From: Cydia pomonella | Lineage: Eukaryota > Arthropoda > Insecta > Lepidoptera > Tortricidae | NCBI RefSeq assembly: GCF_033807575.1 | Contig: NC_084703.1 | Span: 3,658,001-3,722,000, forward strand | DNA length: 64,000 bases | Direction: 5' to 3' | Shown: positions 31,926-43,814 of the stretch, one piece after another | Numbering within the stretch: the first letter of the stretch is position 1 | Layout of the letters: each line of letters opens with the position of its first letter | Notes under the pieces: model-generated | Databases searched by the model: none | What the model was told of the DNA's origin: nothing | What the model saw: the letters and a program-made list of their open reading frames with translations, nothing else | Position numbers and translations under genes: made by a program

Positions 31926-32460
31926 CCTAATAACGTGGCCAATTAGTTCGGTACACCATACTAAATATATGCTAGCTTTTATTGCTGACTGTACTTTTCT
32001 CCACAGGCAGCTAATACTCATCGAGACAATTCTAAAATCTCCAAACACCATCAGGTTGCGTTGTTTTATCATTGAGTTCCTATGGCCACCCCCTGTCTCC
32101 ATCATCAGATCAGCTCGATAGTACCATAATATTGCATTGTCACCCAACTTACATATGTGTGCAAATTTTCAGCTTCATTAGAAGTCCGGAAGTGGGTCAA
32201 ATTTAACTTGCTAGATTTGACCCGTACAGTCAGAATCAATAGTAGTGGATGAAACAACGCGCCTAAGTATCTGACATCACAGATAATTTTTCTAAATATG
32301 GATACATTTCTAAACTTCACATTCAAAAATATATCTTTTACAGTCTTAGTCTTAGTTGTTAACATCACTTTTTGTTAAGCTGTTACAGAATGGTAGATAT
32401 TTATGAAGCATTATTTGATCCGTTACTTTTGATGCTGACTGTACATACATAGGTATATTG
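31926..32460. repeat. Dispersed repeat with TGACTGTAC ends
   Basis: TTTTATTGCTGACTGTACTT, then CTCCACAGGCAGCTAATACT, with TCTCCATCATCAGATCAGCT further in. It ends near GATGCTGACTGTACATA. Shared with 61207-61420 and the termini of 17862-19326. Confidence 0.55.
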
Positions 32461-32486
32461 CAAGTTAATATAAAGCTTGTAAAAAC

Positions 32487-32711
32487 GGCTGAGTGCGAGT
32501 CGGACTCGCGCACGAAGGGTTCCGTACCAACGGCAAAATAATCATGTTTCTTGTATGAGAGCCACCTTAAATGTTTATTTTTTTTCTGTTTTTTAGTTTT
32601 TGTTGTTATAGCTGCAGCAGAAATACATCATCTGTGAAAATTTCAACTGTCTAACTATCACGGTTCACGAGATACAGCCTGGTGAGACACGGACGGACGG
32701 ACAGCGGAGTC
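32487..32711. mobile_element. GGGTTCCGT-type SINE-like element, truncated
   Basis: AGTGCGAGTCGGACTCGCGC, GAAGGGTTCCGTACCA and ACAGCCTGGTGAGACACGGA. It is cut where the TTAA-flanked element begins at 32712, and its 3' end does not resume after it. Confidence 0.8.
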
Positions 32712-33152
32712 TTAAGAGGCAGTCAACACCCAATGTCCTTGAAATTGATGTTACTTAAACATTTTTTTAAGAAAGACTATTTGTTTTAGTCGAGTAAGAA
32801 AAATATATGTTCATATTAATTATATTTCAAAGACCGTGGTTGTACTCGATACATGATTGAACGAAATCGGCTCGATAGAAAATAATTGCAAAAATTGTTC
32901 TTAAAATCACAATTAAACGGTTTTATGTCTTTATTGTTTTGACTTATGGGTCTGCAATAAAAATCACAATTTCAAAACATTTATATCTAAACCGCTATTG
33001 AGTAAAATATTACACTAATAATCCACTTTTTTTTATTTAAATATTTTTCTTATTATTCCCTTGCCCAGGCCCAGTAACATGCGACAGTGCTATCTCATTT
33101 ACTCCGATACAAATAGACAGCGTGCGCGCTTTAGGTATTGACAGCCTCTTAA
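32712..33152. mobile_element. TTAA-flanked element, family G, copy 1
   Basis: Starts TTAAGAGGCAGTCAACACC and ends GGTATTGACAGCCTCTTAA, short terminal inverted repeats flanked by TTAA. The interior is AT-rich and non-coding. An inverted-orientation copy at 63142-63574 is collinear throughout. TTAA duplications are typical of piggyBac-like transposons, but the ends do not start CCC, so the superfamily is uncertain. Confidence 0.85.
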
Positions 33153-33585
33153 TAAGAGCTCGATTTCATATATTTTGACTACGAAGTATAGATATTATCT
33201 TTAAAACATCCACTATTTTGCGATTTAAAATAGCAGATAATTGATAAATGTTAAAAAGACCGTTCTGTAGGGCTAAGATGGTCGGCTCTTTATCATTTGT
33301 CGCCATGCCTGTCACGTTATAACAAGTATGTAAGCGCGAAAGTGACGGGCATAGTGACAAGTGATAAAAATGGAACCATGATGCCACCGCTGTATTAGAA
33401 CGAATGCCAGTATTACCCGTATGGCAACTGTCTTTGTCTAACATAAACGGTTTAGCCAACAGTACTCAATCCACACATAACTCCTCGTCCCCAGCTCCCA
33501 ACAGTCCCGTAAGACGACGTTTACGGCTCAAGGCATGAAGGGCACCATATTACACCGTGCCGATATGGAGATTCCTTAAATATTT

Positions 33586-33855
33586 TGACGACCGGTCTGG
33601 CCTAGTGGGCAGTGACCCTGCCTACGAAGCCGATGGTCCCGGGTTCAAATCCTGGTAAGGGCATTTATTCGTGTGATGAGCATGGATATTTGTTCCTGAG
33701 TCATGGGTGTTTTCTATGTATTTAAGTATTTATAAATATTTATATATTATATATATCGTTGTCTAAGTACCCTCAACACAAGCCTTATTGAGCTTACTGT
33801 GGGACTTAGTCAATTTGTGTAATAATGTCCTATAATATTTATTATTTATTTATTA
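33586..33855 (+). mobile_element. Full-length tRNA-headed SINE
   Basis: GACGACCGGTCTGGCCTAGT (box A region), GGGTTCAAATCCTGGTAAGG (box B) and a body with GTTCCTGAGTCATGGGTGTT. The 3' end GTGGGACTTAGTCAATTTGT is followed by an AT-rich tail. Copies: 38247-38520, 59062-59335, and partial ones at 15222, 22232, 24580, 50350 and 59440. Confidence 0.9.
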
Positions 33856-33869
33856 AACAACCCACGAAC

Positions 33870-34405
33870 TAGAATGTATAGAAAGGAAGGGAGTCATAGA
33901 AAAGGTAAAAGAATTGGAAGCACAGAGGGAATGGGAAGAAGAGACTAGCTGCAGACAGTCTAAGATGATGGTCAAGGGCATTGATCACAAAAGAACCAGG
34001 TATCTTCTGAAACTAGGTAAGAGCAGTCTGAGAATATTGACAGGTATCATTACTGGTCACAATACTCTCAACAGACATCTCAAGGTAATGAAAATAAATA
34101 GAGACTCCTCCTGTCCACACTGTGGTAAGGAGGAAACTAGCTTCCACCTACTAGCAGAATGTATCATGTACTCGGCACTGCGATATAATACATTCGGTAG
34201 AGACTCACTAATAGAAAACGAACTAAAGGACGTCGAACTTAAAGATGTCCTTCTGTTCTGCAGGAAAACAAGAAGATTTGAGGAGATTGGTATGGGAATG
34301 CCGCCGGGACAGTAACCTGCAGCTCCAACTTCAGGGAATTGGGCTGAATGAACGCAACACGCGATCGACAGCCCGCCTGCTTCCGGCCGGGCGTCCCTAC
34401 ACTAC
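33870..34405 (+). mobile_element. LINE C-terminal (RNase H end / zinc knuckle) remnant
   Basis: The plus frame over 33914-34315 reads LRILTGIITGHNTLNRHLKV then SSCPHCGKEETSFHLLAEC. This is the CxxC...H...C knuckle that ends RNase H-bearing LINE ORFs. A frame change follows, and the segment ends in GGGCTGAATGAACGCAACAC and (CTACAT)n, the same 3' end as 4958-5470. Confidence 0.8.
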
Positions 34406-34521
34406 ATCTACATCTACATGTATAGAAAACAATAAGCAATTTTACCATCATATTTATATAGTTTAAATACAGTACAATCTTACTAATACGACACTAATGC
34501 TGACAATCCTGGAAATATGAC

Positions 34522-35206
34522 CAGAGATGTACAAGATACCCTATAAAAAGTATCTAAAATACAAAATACAAGATACTAGGTGGTCAAGTATCTAAGATAT
34601 CAGATACAAGATTACCTTGGGAAAAGGTATTTGAAATACTAGATACAAGATACGTATCTTTTAAATACTTTCTTAAGATAAAATACTTTTTGAAACAAAA
34701 CTCAGTTTTATTTGTTTTAATGTTTATTTACCTTAATACCTACAATGCAAAACCTTTTTCTTATTTATAGCACAATCGGAATAGAACAAACCTCGAAATT
34801 TCTTGGACAGTCCTGAAATTTGGTATGTATGTAAATTAAAAGCCCCTTATTCATGTCCATGCCACTTGACATTTGGGGACGTCGAGGAATCGCACGCAAT
34901 TGGAAAATGTGTATCGTCCTGGAGAAATTCGCGTTTTACTCAAAATATACGTTATCTAGGCAAATATGTTGAGAGACAACATTATAGCTAATTAAATTTT
35001 TCACAAAAATGTCCATCCAAAAAATTTTGCGAAAAAAAACATCTAAATTAAAGAAAATACTTGCTGAATCTCGATTTAGCGCTTATACACTTCTAGGGAG
35101 CATTATTTTAACAGAAAACTCGGAGGGATATGAATTCCACTTTTGTGTGTACATTTGTACATGATCTACCCCAATATCAACATGTGACTTAATAGTCACA
35201 TCTCTG
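34522..35206. mobile_element. Non-autonomous hAT element, 685 bp
   Basis: Ends CAGAGATGTAC and GTCACATCTCTG, flanked by the perfect 8-bp duplication AATATGAC (34514-34521 and 35207-35214). The left subterminal region is built of repeated AAGATAC / AAATAC motifs, common in hAT subtermini. No transposase frame is present. Confidence 0.88.
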
Positions 35207-35239
35207 AATATGACATTGAAGTACTTTGCGCCAAAATTA

Positions 35240-35570
35240 ATGGATTTATTTATCTTCTTAGACAACTTGTAAAACTTGTGAACAGAAAGACTGCAATTAG
35301 TGCTTACTACGGCCCTGTCCAATCCCTAATCACGTACAGCATTGTTTTTTGGGGTAACTCAACAAATTGGCACCAAATATTTGGTATGCAAAAAAGGTGC
35401 ATACCATTGTCGGAATACGGACTTGGGAAAGCTGCGAACGTTTTTTTAAAGACCTTGGCATATTGACTGTCCCTTCTTTATACATACTGGAGTGCCTAAT
35501 GTTCGTAAAAAATATGACAGTCGTTTTTCAAAAAAACAGCCCAACCCGGCACGTACCTTCCGGCAAAGAG
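35240..35570 (+). mobile_element. LINE reverse-transcriptase C-terminal remnant, frameshifted
   Basis: Plus frames give TAISAYYGPVQSLITYSIVF then WGNSTNWHQIFGMQKRC. After a shift they give WESCERFFKDLGILTVPSLY then ILECLMFVKN. The YSIVFWGNS...QKRC...F..L.ILTVPSLYI pattern belongs to Jockey/CR1-like elements. Confidence 0.8.
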
Positions 35571-35676
35571 ATCGTGGCTTTTAGTAAAGTCCAGCTATCT
35601 CTTTACTAAAAGCAACAACCGAACTTGGAAAAATCATCATAGATTTGATGGAAGCCATATTTTAAAAGAAGAAGAA
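35571..35676. repeat. Dispersed repeat with TTTAGTAAAG hairpin, copy 2
   Basis: GGCTTTTAGTAAAGTCCAGC through AAAAGAAGAAGAA, a shorter version of 28853-29008. Confidence 0.75.
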
Positions 35677-36367
35677 TTATAGAGACATTTAGCTTAAGCA
35701 CGATACGGTGTGAGATCCATCCTGTCCCGCGGGAGATACCGAAAAATTCACTCGTTCGACAAAACCCTTGGTCACAATTTATTGTGCGATGCCGTCCGCC
35801 GAGAATTGGAGTAATGGGCCAAGCTGGTCCAAGGGTGTGACGGTAAAATATCACTTGCGGAGAAAGTTCCTTATATATTTAACAGATAGATAAAGATAAT
35901 TGGTTGCTTTGTTACTTTAGCCATATTTAAAAAAAAAGTGATCGTGATCGGAAAAGTGGATGGCGAAAGACCTAAGGCGCAGAACCCACGTGGCGCCGCT
36001 CCGGAAAATCGGAGCTCGTCAATTGCGAGCAATTTTCTCTGTCACTCTAATTATGTCTTAGAGTAAAGGAGAAAGATTCCCGCAATTTGCGAATTTCGGT
36101 TTTCGCGGTATCGCCCCCTTGTATGACGGTGTAGGTAAACCGCCTAGTCTGCGCCCACGATGCCGCTGCGTGGCTTCTGCGCTTAAGGCTACTAACTGGA
36201 TGATCTGACCAAGTTAAGAAGGCCATTAGGCAAACTCCATCAAGCGGTGAAGGCTACGGGACACAGATAGCGATGGAGACAATCACATGAATTGCAAAAC
36301 CAAGAGTGGCGTGTTCGCACACACTCGCTTACCAACAGTATAAGGCAGTGTCTTACCTGAGCGAATA

Positions 36368-36497
36368 ACTCGCGAACGCGAAGCGGCGCGGCGCGGGTGA
36401 ATTCAATCCTTTGATACCTATGGAAGTGTCCTACGTGGGCGATCTCCGAATGCCGTTGGGCCGCCGCGCCGCGCCGCGTCGCGTCGCATTCGCGAGT
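36368..36497. mobile_element. GC-rich foldback element
   Basis: ACTCGCGAACGCGAAGCGGC plus GCGGCGCGG is mirrored by CCGCGCCGCGCCGCG and TCGCATTCGCGAGT. Strongly CpG-rich against AT-rich flanks. Confidence 0.75.
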
Positions 36498-37852
36498 CAT
36501 GGCCCACGTAAGCCGCGCTGTTAGAGCATCCTTGTACAGTTAGCATCAAATAATAATGTAAATGCTTGGAGCATTCGAAATTTAATTTTCATCACACTTG
36601 CTCGTAAACGATGTTATTGTATGCCAGCAGGTGTAATTGTTTTTTTTAATTAGGTATAAATGTGTTTTTCTTTTAAGACACTGACGTTTATAAATTAAAA
36701 TGTTTGTGTAACTTTCTTTAATTTAATAGCTGAATGACGGATAGGTCTGTTTTCGATGCCGAAATGTGATTGAAAACATTAATTCTGTGTGCCACGAGCG
36801 GTACAAGACTTACGAACTCGTGTTAATTAAGCTCTCACCTTTAGCTTCGGGCTTAAAATAAACAGTATATTATAACACTCGTGATTTTTCACTATATTAT
36901 CCGACTGAGTTAAGAAGGTAACTAATTGCTAATAATATGCATGGAAACGGAGCCTTCTTAATTTTGTCGAGTAATACATTTTTTTTAACCAACTATTAGG
37001 TTTCAAATGTTAGTTCAATTCAAAGAGGTTTTATCACACCAAACATAATTTATAGATAAAATTAATTTAAGATTAGATTAATTAATGAATAAACATAACA
37101 AGCAATACTAAAATTTATATAGTGTTTAGAATAAGGTAAGATTTAAGCATGCAATTTATTGTTAAAATTACCAACACAAAACAAAATTTGTACACCTAAT
37201 GCTGGTAAGACATAGTGATACTAATAAATACTAAATTGTCACATCTATGTACCTATGTCTAACAAATAAAGTATTGATTGATTGATTGATAACAATTTAT
37301 CGATTTGATCTCCATCCGTCGAATAGAAATACGAAAATATTAGTATTTAAAAAATTTTAATTGCCTGTTTGTCGATTTCGTGCGCGCCTTGCGCGCGCAT
37401 TGCAATCGTGCGTAAAAAAATAACGCGCCAGCCATCTTCCATATTTATCATAAAATTGGAATATTTTGGCATGTTTTTAGATCATATATTGTCGAAAATT
37501 TCATTTTCAAGCATTGAAAATGAAGAACACATAAAATTGACGCTGCCAGTAATACTAATAGAGGTAAGAGCCGAGAACAGCCTTTTACCATCAAAATCGG
37601 GTGAAAAATAATTGGCGGCATATGAAACATTTATTCAATGGAAAATCAGCAAAAACGCCCAGTCTTTCTTGGAAAACGTGTTGATACCTTATTCCAATGA
37701 ACTGGCGAATAAGTGCCGACAAGCCCAGCACGCTTTGGTGCAATTATTCGATGTTAAAACTGTAAGCCACCATTTTGAAAATTGTACTTGTACTGTTTTG
37801 ACAAAAAAAAATCTAATTTATAAGTTTTGTTTTTCCTCGCAAGTGTATGAAA
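36498..37852. other. Intergenic, nothing recognised
   Basis: AT-rich. A (GATT)n microsatellite lies at about 37274-37289. Open frames up to 107 codons near 37.6-37.9 kb lack domains, and the last overlaps a MITE. Confidence 0.35.
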
Positions 37853-37959
37853 CGTGTGTGCATTGGCCATTCATTACCCACATCGGCTTTCTTATTGCGC
37901 GCTGGCTTACAGCTCGCGCGCACAATATCGCCTAGTGTGTAATGACCAACCTAGCACAA
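37853..37959. mobile_element. MITE, family C, copy 2
   Basis: ACGTGTGTGCATTGGCCATT is mirrored by TGTAATGACCAACCTAGCAC. The core TTTCTTATTGCGCGC is as in 12979-13086. Confidence 0.75.
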
Positions 37960-38246
37960 TTACACAGTGGGGGGGAAAGTAGACACATTTTACGGTAATA
38001 CACCTTTCTTGTCATAGAAATAAGGATGTGTTCCCATATGTTTGGTGACTTTGCCCGTCACTAACTATTTGGTGCGGCACATATGAACTACGCACGTGAT
38101 GGGAATTCGTACGTGCTACTGTCGTATGTACATAATTGCAGACTTGCAGTAGATACTACATATAGAAGACTGACATCTACACCGCTATTGTTGTATGTGG
38201 CAGGACAGGGTAGATGACGAGTTAATTTTTACCACACCAACTGTGT

Positions 38247-38520
38247 ATGACGACCGGTTTGGCCTAGTGGGTAGTGACCCTGCCTACGAAGCGATGGTCC
38301 CGGGTTCAAATCCTGGTAAGGGCATGCATTTGTGTGATGAGCATGGATATTTGTTCCTGAGTCATGGGTGTTTTCTATGTATTTAAGTATTTATAGATAT
38401 TTATATATTATATATATCGTTGTCTAAGTACCCTCAACACAAGCCTTATTGAGCTTACTGTGGGACTCAATTTGTGTAATAATGTCCTATAATATTTATT
38501 ATTATTTATTTATTATAACT
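38247..38520 (+). mobile_element. tRNA-headed SINE
   Basis: GACGACCGGTTTGGCCTAGT, box B GGGTTCAAATCCTGGTAAGG and 3' end TTGAGCTTACTGTGGGACT. Nearly identical to 33586-33855. Confidence 0.9.
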
Positions 38521-39035
38521 GGTGGACATCTTGATTATTTAAAAACGAATGAGAAAGTTGCATTTTATCCACATGAGGAGCAAAGTAATCTGATGCAAAT
38601 TTTGAGTTGTTTCCTTATGTTAGCTGGTGGAATTGACTTTTAAATGATGGTACATTCTTTATTACATTCATTTGCATTCGATTTGGTTTGATTTTTTTGG
38701 TACTTTAAAGTATTTTCGTAAAGTAAAGTATGATAGTGAGGTGAAAATTTTTGTGTTTCACTCGGAGGCAAAGTTAGTTCGACGACTTCTCGAAACACTA
38801 CGCTCGTGTTTCAATTTTGGAATTTTGCTTGCTCGGGTATCAATATTAGCACGAGCGGTTAAACAACAATTTTGCCCCATTGTAAAACAAATAACTATTA
38901 CTAATCTTTTAAGGGTCGGCAACGCGCATGTAACTCCTCGGGAGTTGCAGGCGTACATAGGTGCGGAGACTGCTTACCATCAGGCGGGCCGTATGCTTGT
39001 TTGCCACCGACGTAGTATTAAAAAAAAAGTTAACT
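38521..39035 (+). mobile_element. LINE fragments ending in the CAAGCATACGG-type 3' end
   Basis: 38560-38610 encodes NEKVAFYPHEEQSN, like the LINE at 10629-11170. Sequence rich in CGAGCGGTTAAACAACAATT follows. From about 38910 it reads AGGGTCGGCAACGCGCATGT to an A-rich end, which is the LINE 3' end in plus orientation. Confidence 0.6.
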
Positions 39036-39787
39036 ACTCTGGTACATGTCGCTTTTCTTATTTTGGACGCCTGTAAGGAACCAGAGTAAAAATTAGCTTT
39101 TAAATTCTCTTAACATTGATAGCAATGAAAGTCTACAGAAAAGACGCGAACGGGTTAAGCATACTGTAAAATATTTATGTCCCAAAAGCAGAATAAAATG
39201 CATTTAAGTCATATATTTCATTTAATAAAGCTATCGAAACCCTATCCTATAAAAAAAAATTATAACATGATACCTATAGAAATAAAAATAAAATTATGTC
39301 TAAAAACCACTACTAGAAATCCTGCTTTCAAATAAAAATAATGGCCCGCATGAGTGCATATGGCTTAATATTTAAAAACACCCTAATATACCGTTCTCGT
39401 ATCATTTTGTCTTCAACAAACACATTTACTTGCCCACGGCTTCCTAAAAATACTCATTATCCTTTTTACCTTCCAATCCATAGAAATCCCTTTCCCAACT
39501 AAATTTATTCTATTGAACTTAACTGGGCCGAATTTGTGGAATGAATTCAAATGCCAGCCCTTTCTGAAGGCCTTTTACCATAGTTCGTAACAACAACACA
39601 ACTAACCGATATTACACCTTAGGTTCGTGTACTCTCACTCTCACTATCTCTCACTGAGCATAAGAGTGAGCGAGATGGATGTGCGTATTCGGGACCGCGG
39701 ATATTATGCTTTTGAATTTTAATTCGTTGTAAGTTTTACAAAAGAAAAAGTAATCGCTGAGATCCATCGAAACAGAGAAATAAGAAG
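39036..39787. other. Intergenic, nothing recognised
   Basis: AT-rich. A small palindrome near 39638-39672 pairs CACTCTCACTATCTC-like sequence with GAGTGAGCGAGAT. Confidence 0.35.
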
Positions 39788-40030
39788 TAATAGAGTGCTC
39801 ACTCCATACATCAGTTTTGGTACCAAAATGCTTAATATATAATAATATACGCAGTCGACATCTAGCATCGAGTAGCGGAACTCTAAGTACTGCTACTCGA
39901 CAATAGATATCGCGGCAAACAAAAAGTCTAATGCTTAACGAGTTTCCGCTAATATAACAGAGTAACCGGAACTCTATTTTGAACTCCTACATTTACTCTG
40001 GATATAATATTAGCTGAAAATCGTGCAAGT
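39788..40030. mobile_element. MITE, family A, left half
   Basis: AGAGTGCTCACTCCATACAT, TTTTGGTACCAAAA and GTCGACATCTAGCATCGAGT match 342-560. The right arm is missing. Confidence 0.8.
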
Positions 40031-40479
40031 TAGTAACTGAAAAAGTGGTAAAATCTCTGTATCTACAGTAGGGAGCATGCATGAACTGTGTTAATGTCGA
40101 GTTTAAGCTTCCAGTATAGCCCAGAAAAAGACAGAACTTACATACAATGCACAAGAAAATGTATGTGAATTGTAGAGGGCTGCACTGGCTTTGCACAACT
40201 TTTTGATATTTAACTAATTTATCGCATCAGTGAAAGATTAAGGATCAAAGTCAAATGGCGTTGTTTTAATCATGTGTCGAAAGATGGCAGTAAATTTCCT
40301 GAGGCTATAAAGTTTTCTTCAATCCACCTTTATTTCAAATTCTCTTTGCTCTAGCGGTTTATGTTTCCGATTCAAGACACAAGATGGCAGATCTTTCAAC
40401 GCGCACGGCTCTTTGCATGGAAATATACCTATAATTTTTGCTGATGATACCGACGGTTAGTGCCACTGTGCCAGCGCGA

Positions 40480-40562
40480 CAGCAATATATTTATGCACGT
40501 GCAATAAAGATAGGGACAGGCGGGTCAATGTACGAAATTCTTCGAGCTTAGCGTCCTTACAT
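40480..40562. mobile_element. MITE, family H, right end
   Basis: CAATGTACGAAATTCTTCGA then GCTTAGCGTCCTTAC. The same terminus occurs at 41557-41663 and 48302-48889, with partial copies at 51923-52360, 60262 and 62256. Confidence 0.65.
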
Positions 40563-40734
40563 AATAAAACAACATATGTCCACATATAAGAAAACTTTAT
40601 TAATATAAAATGCAATAATATGCTACAGCCCAACGCTGAGGGCCAGAACAAAAATACATCACTTTATTACTCTGTAGGTACATCTGATACAATAACTATA
40701 GGTATATACACAGTCCCGGCTGCTGAATGCCGTA

Positions 40735-40869
40735 GGGCGTCCGCTAGCAGACGCGGCTGCACGCGCGCGGATGTCATTGTAGGTGAAATCACCGCGCGTC
40801 CGCGTCGGGTAGCGTTGCTAATATTATATAACGCTAACCCGCGCCGTGCACCCGCGTCAGCGGACGCCC
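40735..40869. mobile_element. GC-rich foldback element (GGGCGTCCGCT ends)
   Basis: GGGCGTCCGCTAGCAGACGC is mirrored by GCGTCAGCGGACGCCC. The internal GTAGCGTTGCTAATATTATA / ACGCTAAC pair also folds. A partial copy lies at 56795-56905. Confidence 0.7.
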
Positions 40870-41556
40870 ATATTGTGGACGCACATGGAAATCGGCGGTC
40901 TAACTGGCCATACACGGTAGAATCGACAAAAAATTCATTTGTCTAACATCCTTGAAAACGCTTCTTTCTGTTATTCGAAAGCGAATGTCGCCCTACATTT
41001 AAGCCGATTATGAATAATTCTGAACGTTGACCTGTACAGACGTCTCTGTCACTCACATGCAATGTAACATTACGGGAGAGAGATAAAACGTCGAGCAATA
41101 GGGATGTACAGAGGTCAATGCACGAGAATATCACCAGACGGTAGCCATCTTCTTTTTTGTCAGTTGACCGCCGATTTCCTAAAATGTGGTATTAAATACG
41201 CCTAAATACGCGCATAACTTAATAAAAAATCATCCACATTTAATATAAAAGCGTGGCAACATAGAATACTGAAGAAAAATGGCGAATGCGTGAGAAAACG
41301 ACTTTCAATTTCAATGTCAAAGATATGTATACATTTTGCAAAGGTTTAAAGGACAAAATTGTATACATATATTTGAAACAGCCGCCGGCAAACAGTACTC
41401 TGTGCCATTGGCATGAATATCACCGGTTGGAGGTAGATTGACCAGTTTTAAAATGCGCGCGTCTCAAGGCACGCTCACATCTCAAGGCGCAACCAAAAAT
41501 AACAAAAGGCTTATGCCGTCTTTGTGTGCGTTGCGTATATAAAATTACTTGAAATG

Positions 41557-41663
41557 TAGAGTAAGGACGCTAAACACGAAGAACATCGTACATTGACGCG
41601 CTTGTTCCCATCTATGTTGCACGTAATTGTACGAAATTCTCCGTGAATAGCGTCCTTACTCTA
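41557..41663. mobile_element. MITE, family H, complete short copy
   Basis: TAGAGTAAGGACGCTA is mirrored by TAGCGTCCTTACTCTA. ATCGTACATTGACGCGC and GTACGAAATTCTCCG lie between. Confidence 0.8.
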
Positions 41664-42122
41664 GGCGCGAGAGGGGATGCACTTTAGAAATGGTTTATCT
41701 CTAGGAATTACCTCCCAAATAGGGGATATTACACAAAACTGCGTAGGGGGCGCCACTGGCACACACTGAGGGCCTACCGCGAAGCACGCTTTCGAGCGAT
41801 AGAGGCAGATACCGAAATATCCATTTTCACGGTAGGCATAATCAAACCGCCTTGATATATAAATGTCATAGTGAATTCTCACAAACTTTAAGGCATAGTA
41901 TGTATAAGTTACTGTTTTTTACAATATGTGCTAGTGCTGCACTCTGGCGGCAGAAAATTACAGTAATACCCCCTATTAGAATAGAATGGTCGTTATCGTA
42001 TGCTGACGCGAACGAAAAGAGACAAGGTGTCAAATGAAACAGCATTCTAAAATGTATTTTAGAATAATAACTTGTTTACAGTTAAGCTATTCTTGTAAAA
42101 CTAATCTGTGATTATTTGTAAA

Positions 42123-42256
42123 GCCGCCATCAGATATATCGGAGCGGCCGAGGCGCTCAAAAATGTCTGGACACGCACTCCAGCGTCTTACCAATAGAGG
42201 CGTGTTTAGATATCTGTGAGCACCTCGGCCGTTCCGACATATCTGATGGCGACTGT
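42123..42256. mobile_element. MITE, family D, copy 2
   Basis: GCCATCAGATATATCGGAGC is mirrored by CCGTTCCGACATATCTGATG, with the internal ATGTCTGGACACG / CGTGTTTAGATAT pair. Confidence 0.85.
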
Positions 42257-42342
42257 AAAAGACCAATGATCAAATTTTTATGATATAGACAAACGCTGCG
42301 ATTGCCTTGTTTATTTATTACTTATAGTCTATTCCTTATGAA

Positions 42343-43087
42343 CAGGGGTCGGACAAAAAGTGCGAATGACGTAAAAATGACGTAATCTTGCACACAGGAT
42401 GATGTTTGAGTTTGTATTTAAACTTCCGTGTGACATGTAGTAACAAAGTAGTATTAATGAAGTAACAAAATAATCGTAAATAAATCCATGGAATTAATGA
42501 TACAGATGGTAGGGCGATGTAGTGAATAAAATAAATTTCACGAAATTTGTTACCATAAGGTGTTATTTGAAATTAGTTAGAACAAGTCTGTGGGATCCTC
42601 AGATAAATAGGTTTAATAGTCAAAAGTGGGAACAGTAGGTAAGATTAATAAAAAAAAAAACAGATAATTTGATGTTATTAAATATACTTATTATTTAATG
42701 AAATTATGCATAGATGACTATTTTTCTAACAAGTCTATTTAGCAAGAGCAGTATACGTGTTTGTCACGTACCTCCAAAAACGGAAAATTGCCACAATATT
42801 CGAGTAAAGATGACATTTTAGAGCGTTTTCTTATACATTAGTAAATATAAATTTTAGCTAAATATAATCGTGAAGATACAATAGCTAAACAATAACGAAG
42901 TCAATTTATTGTTCATCTGATTGACAATGTGTCAGTCAAAAACGTACTTACTCATTTCAAGTGGCGATATCGTTAAATAAAGAGGTTGATAAATGATAAG
43001 TGATAATTGTTTATGAAAATCAAAAATACTATTTGAAATCATCCTATAAGTGGTTTGACGTCATCCGCACTTTTTGTACGACCCCTG
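42343..43087. mobile_element. Non-autonomous hAT element, 745 bp
   Basis: CAGGGGTCGGACAAAAAGTG is mirrored by CACTTTTTGTACGACCCCTG, flanked by the perfect 8-bp duplication CTTATGAA (42335-42342 and 43088-43095). The interior is AT-rich without a transposase frame. Confidence 0.92.
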
Positions 43088-43279
43088 CTTATGAATCTTA
43101 AACGGATGTAATAAAAAACCCATACAAAATTGTACAGGTACAGTTCACAAAAATATTTAAAAGACAACGCTCCAAAAATATATTTACACGCCTGACTAAC
43201 TGACAATAAGTTGGTGTAAACATATTTCTGGAACTTTGACTTGTACACATTTTTGTGAACTCGACCGTACGAAATGTTG

Positions 43280-43420
43280 TACAGCCGCCATCAGATACAT
43301 CGGAGCGGCTAATGTGCTCACAAATATCTGAACACGCCTCTATTGTCAAGGCGTTAGAGTGCGTGTACAGATATTTTTGAGCACCTCGGCCGCTCCGATA
43401 TATCTGATCGCGACTGTACA
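43280..43420. mobile_element. MITE, family D, copy 3
   Basis: TACAGCCGCCATCAGATACA is mirrored by TATATCTGATCGCGACTGTA. Only 24 bp beyond it the flank again reads as inverted AAATGTTGTAC-like sequence. Confidence 0.85.
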
Positions 43421-43814
43421 TTTTAATTTCCGTACCATTTCGTAACTTGTCACAGTGACAATTTTTAAAGATTCATATAGAAATACACTATAGGTGTTTT
43501 TTTTTTTAATATTGTTAATAAGTTTAAAACTTGATCGCTCGAAACCGACACGTTGTCTCTAAAATAATGTCAACAAATTCTCAACAGCCATAAAAAGTTT
43601 TCAACCAAAACGGTAGTTTTCTGTCCGTTGCGATGCATTAATATATACACATTATTTTTTTTCAATTTCAATATCGACCCCTAACTTTACCATGAGTTTT
43701 ACGCCTTAAACGCAACTCAAACGACAATGCCAGTACGAGAGATGTGCGAGTTAGTTTACGCAGTCGCTAGCGAATATGTCAAACTCGTGGTAGGACTGAT
43801 ACCGAGTGTCCCGT

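Noticed and set aside
33914..34315. A stand-alone zinc-binding protein gene
   Set aside because: The CPHCGKEETSFHLLAEC motif with upstream TGHNTLNRHL is the C-terminus of a LINE ORF, and the flanks are SINE and LINE 3' sequence.
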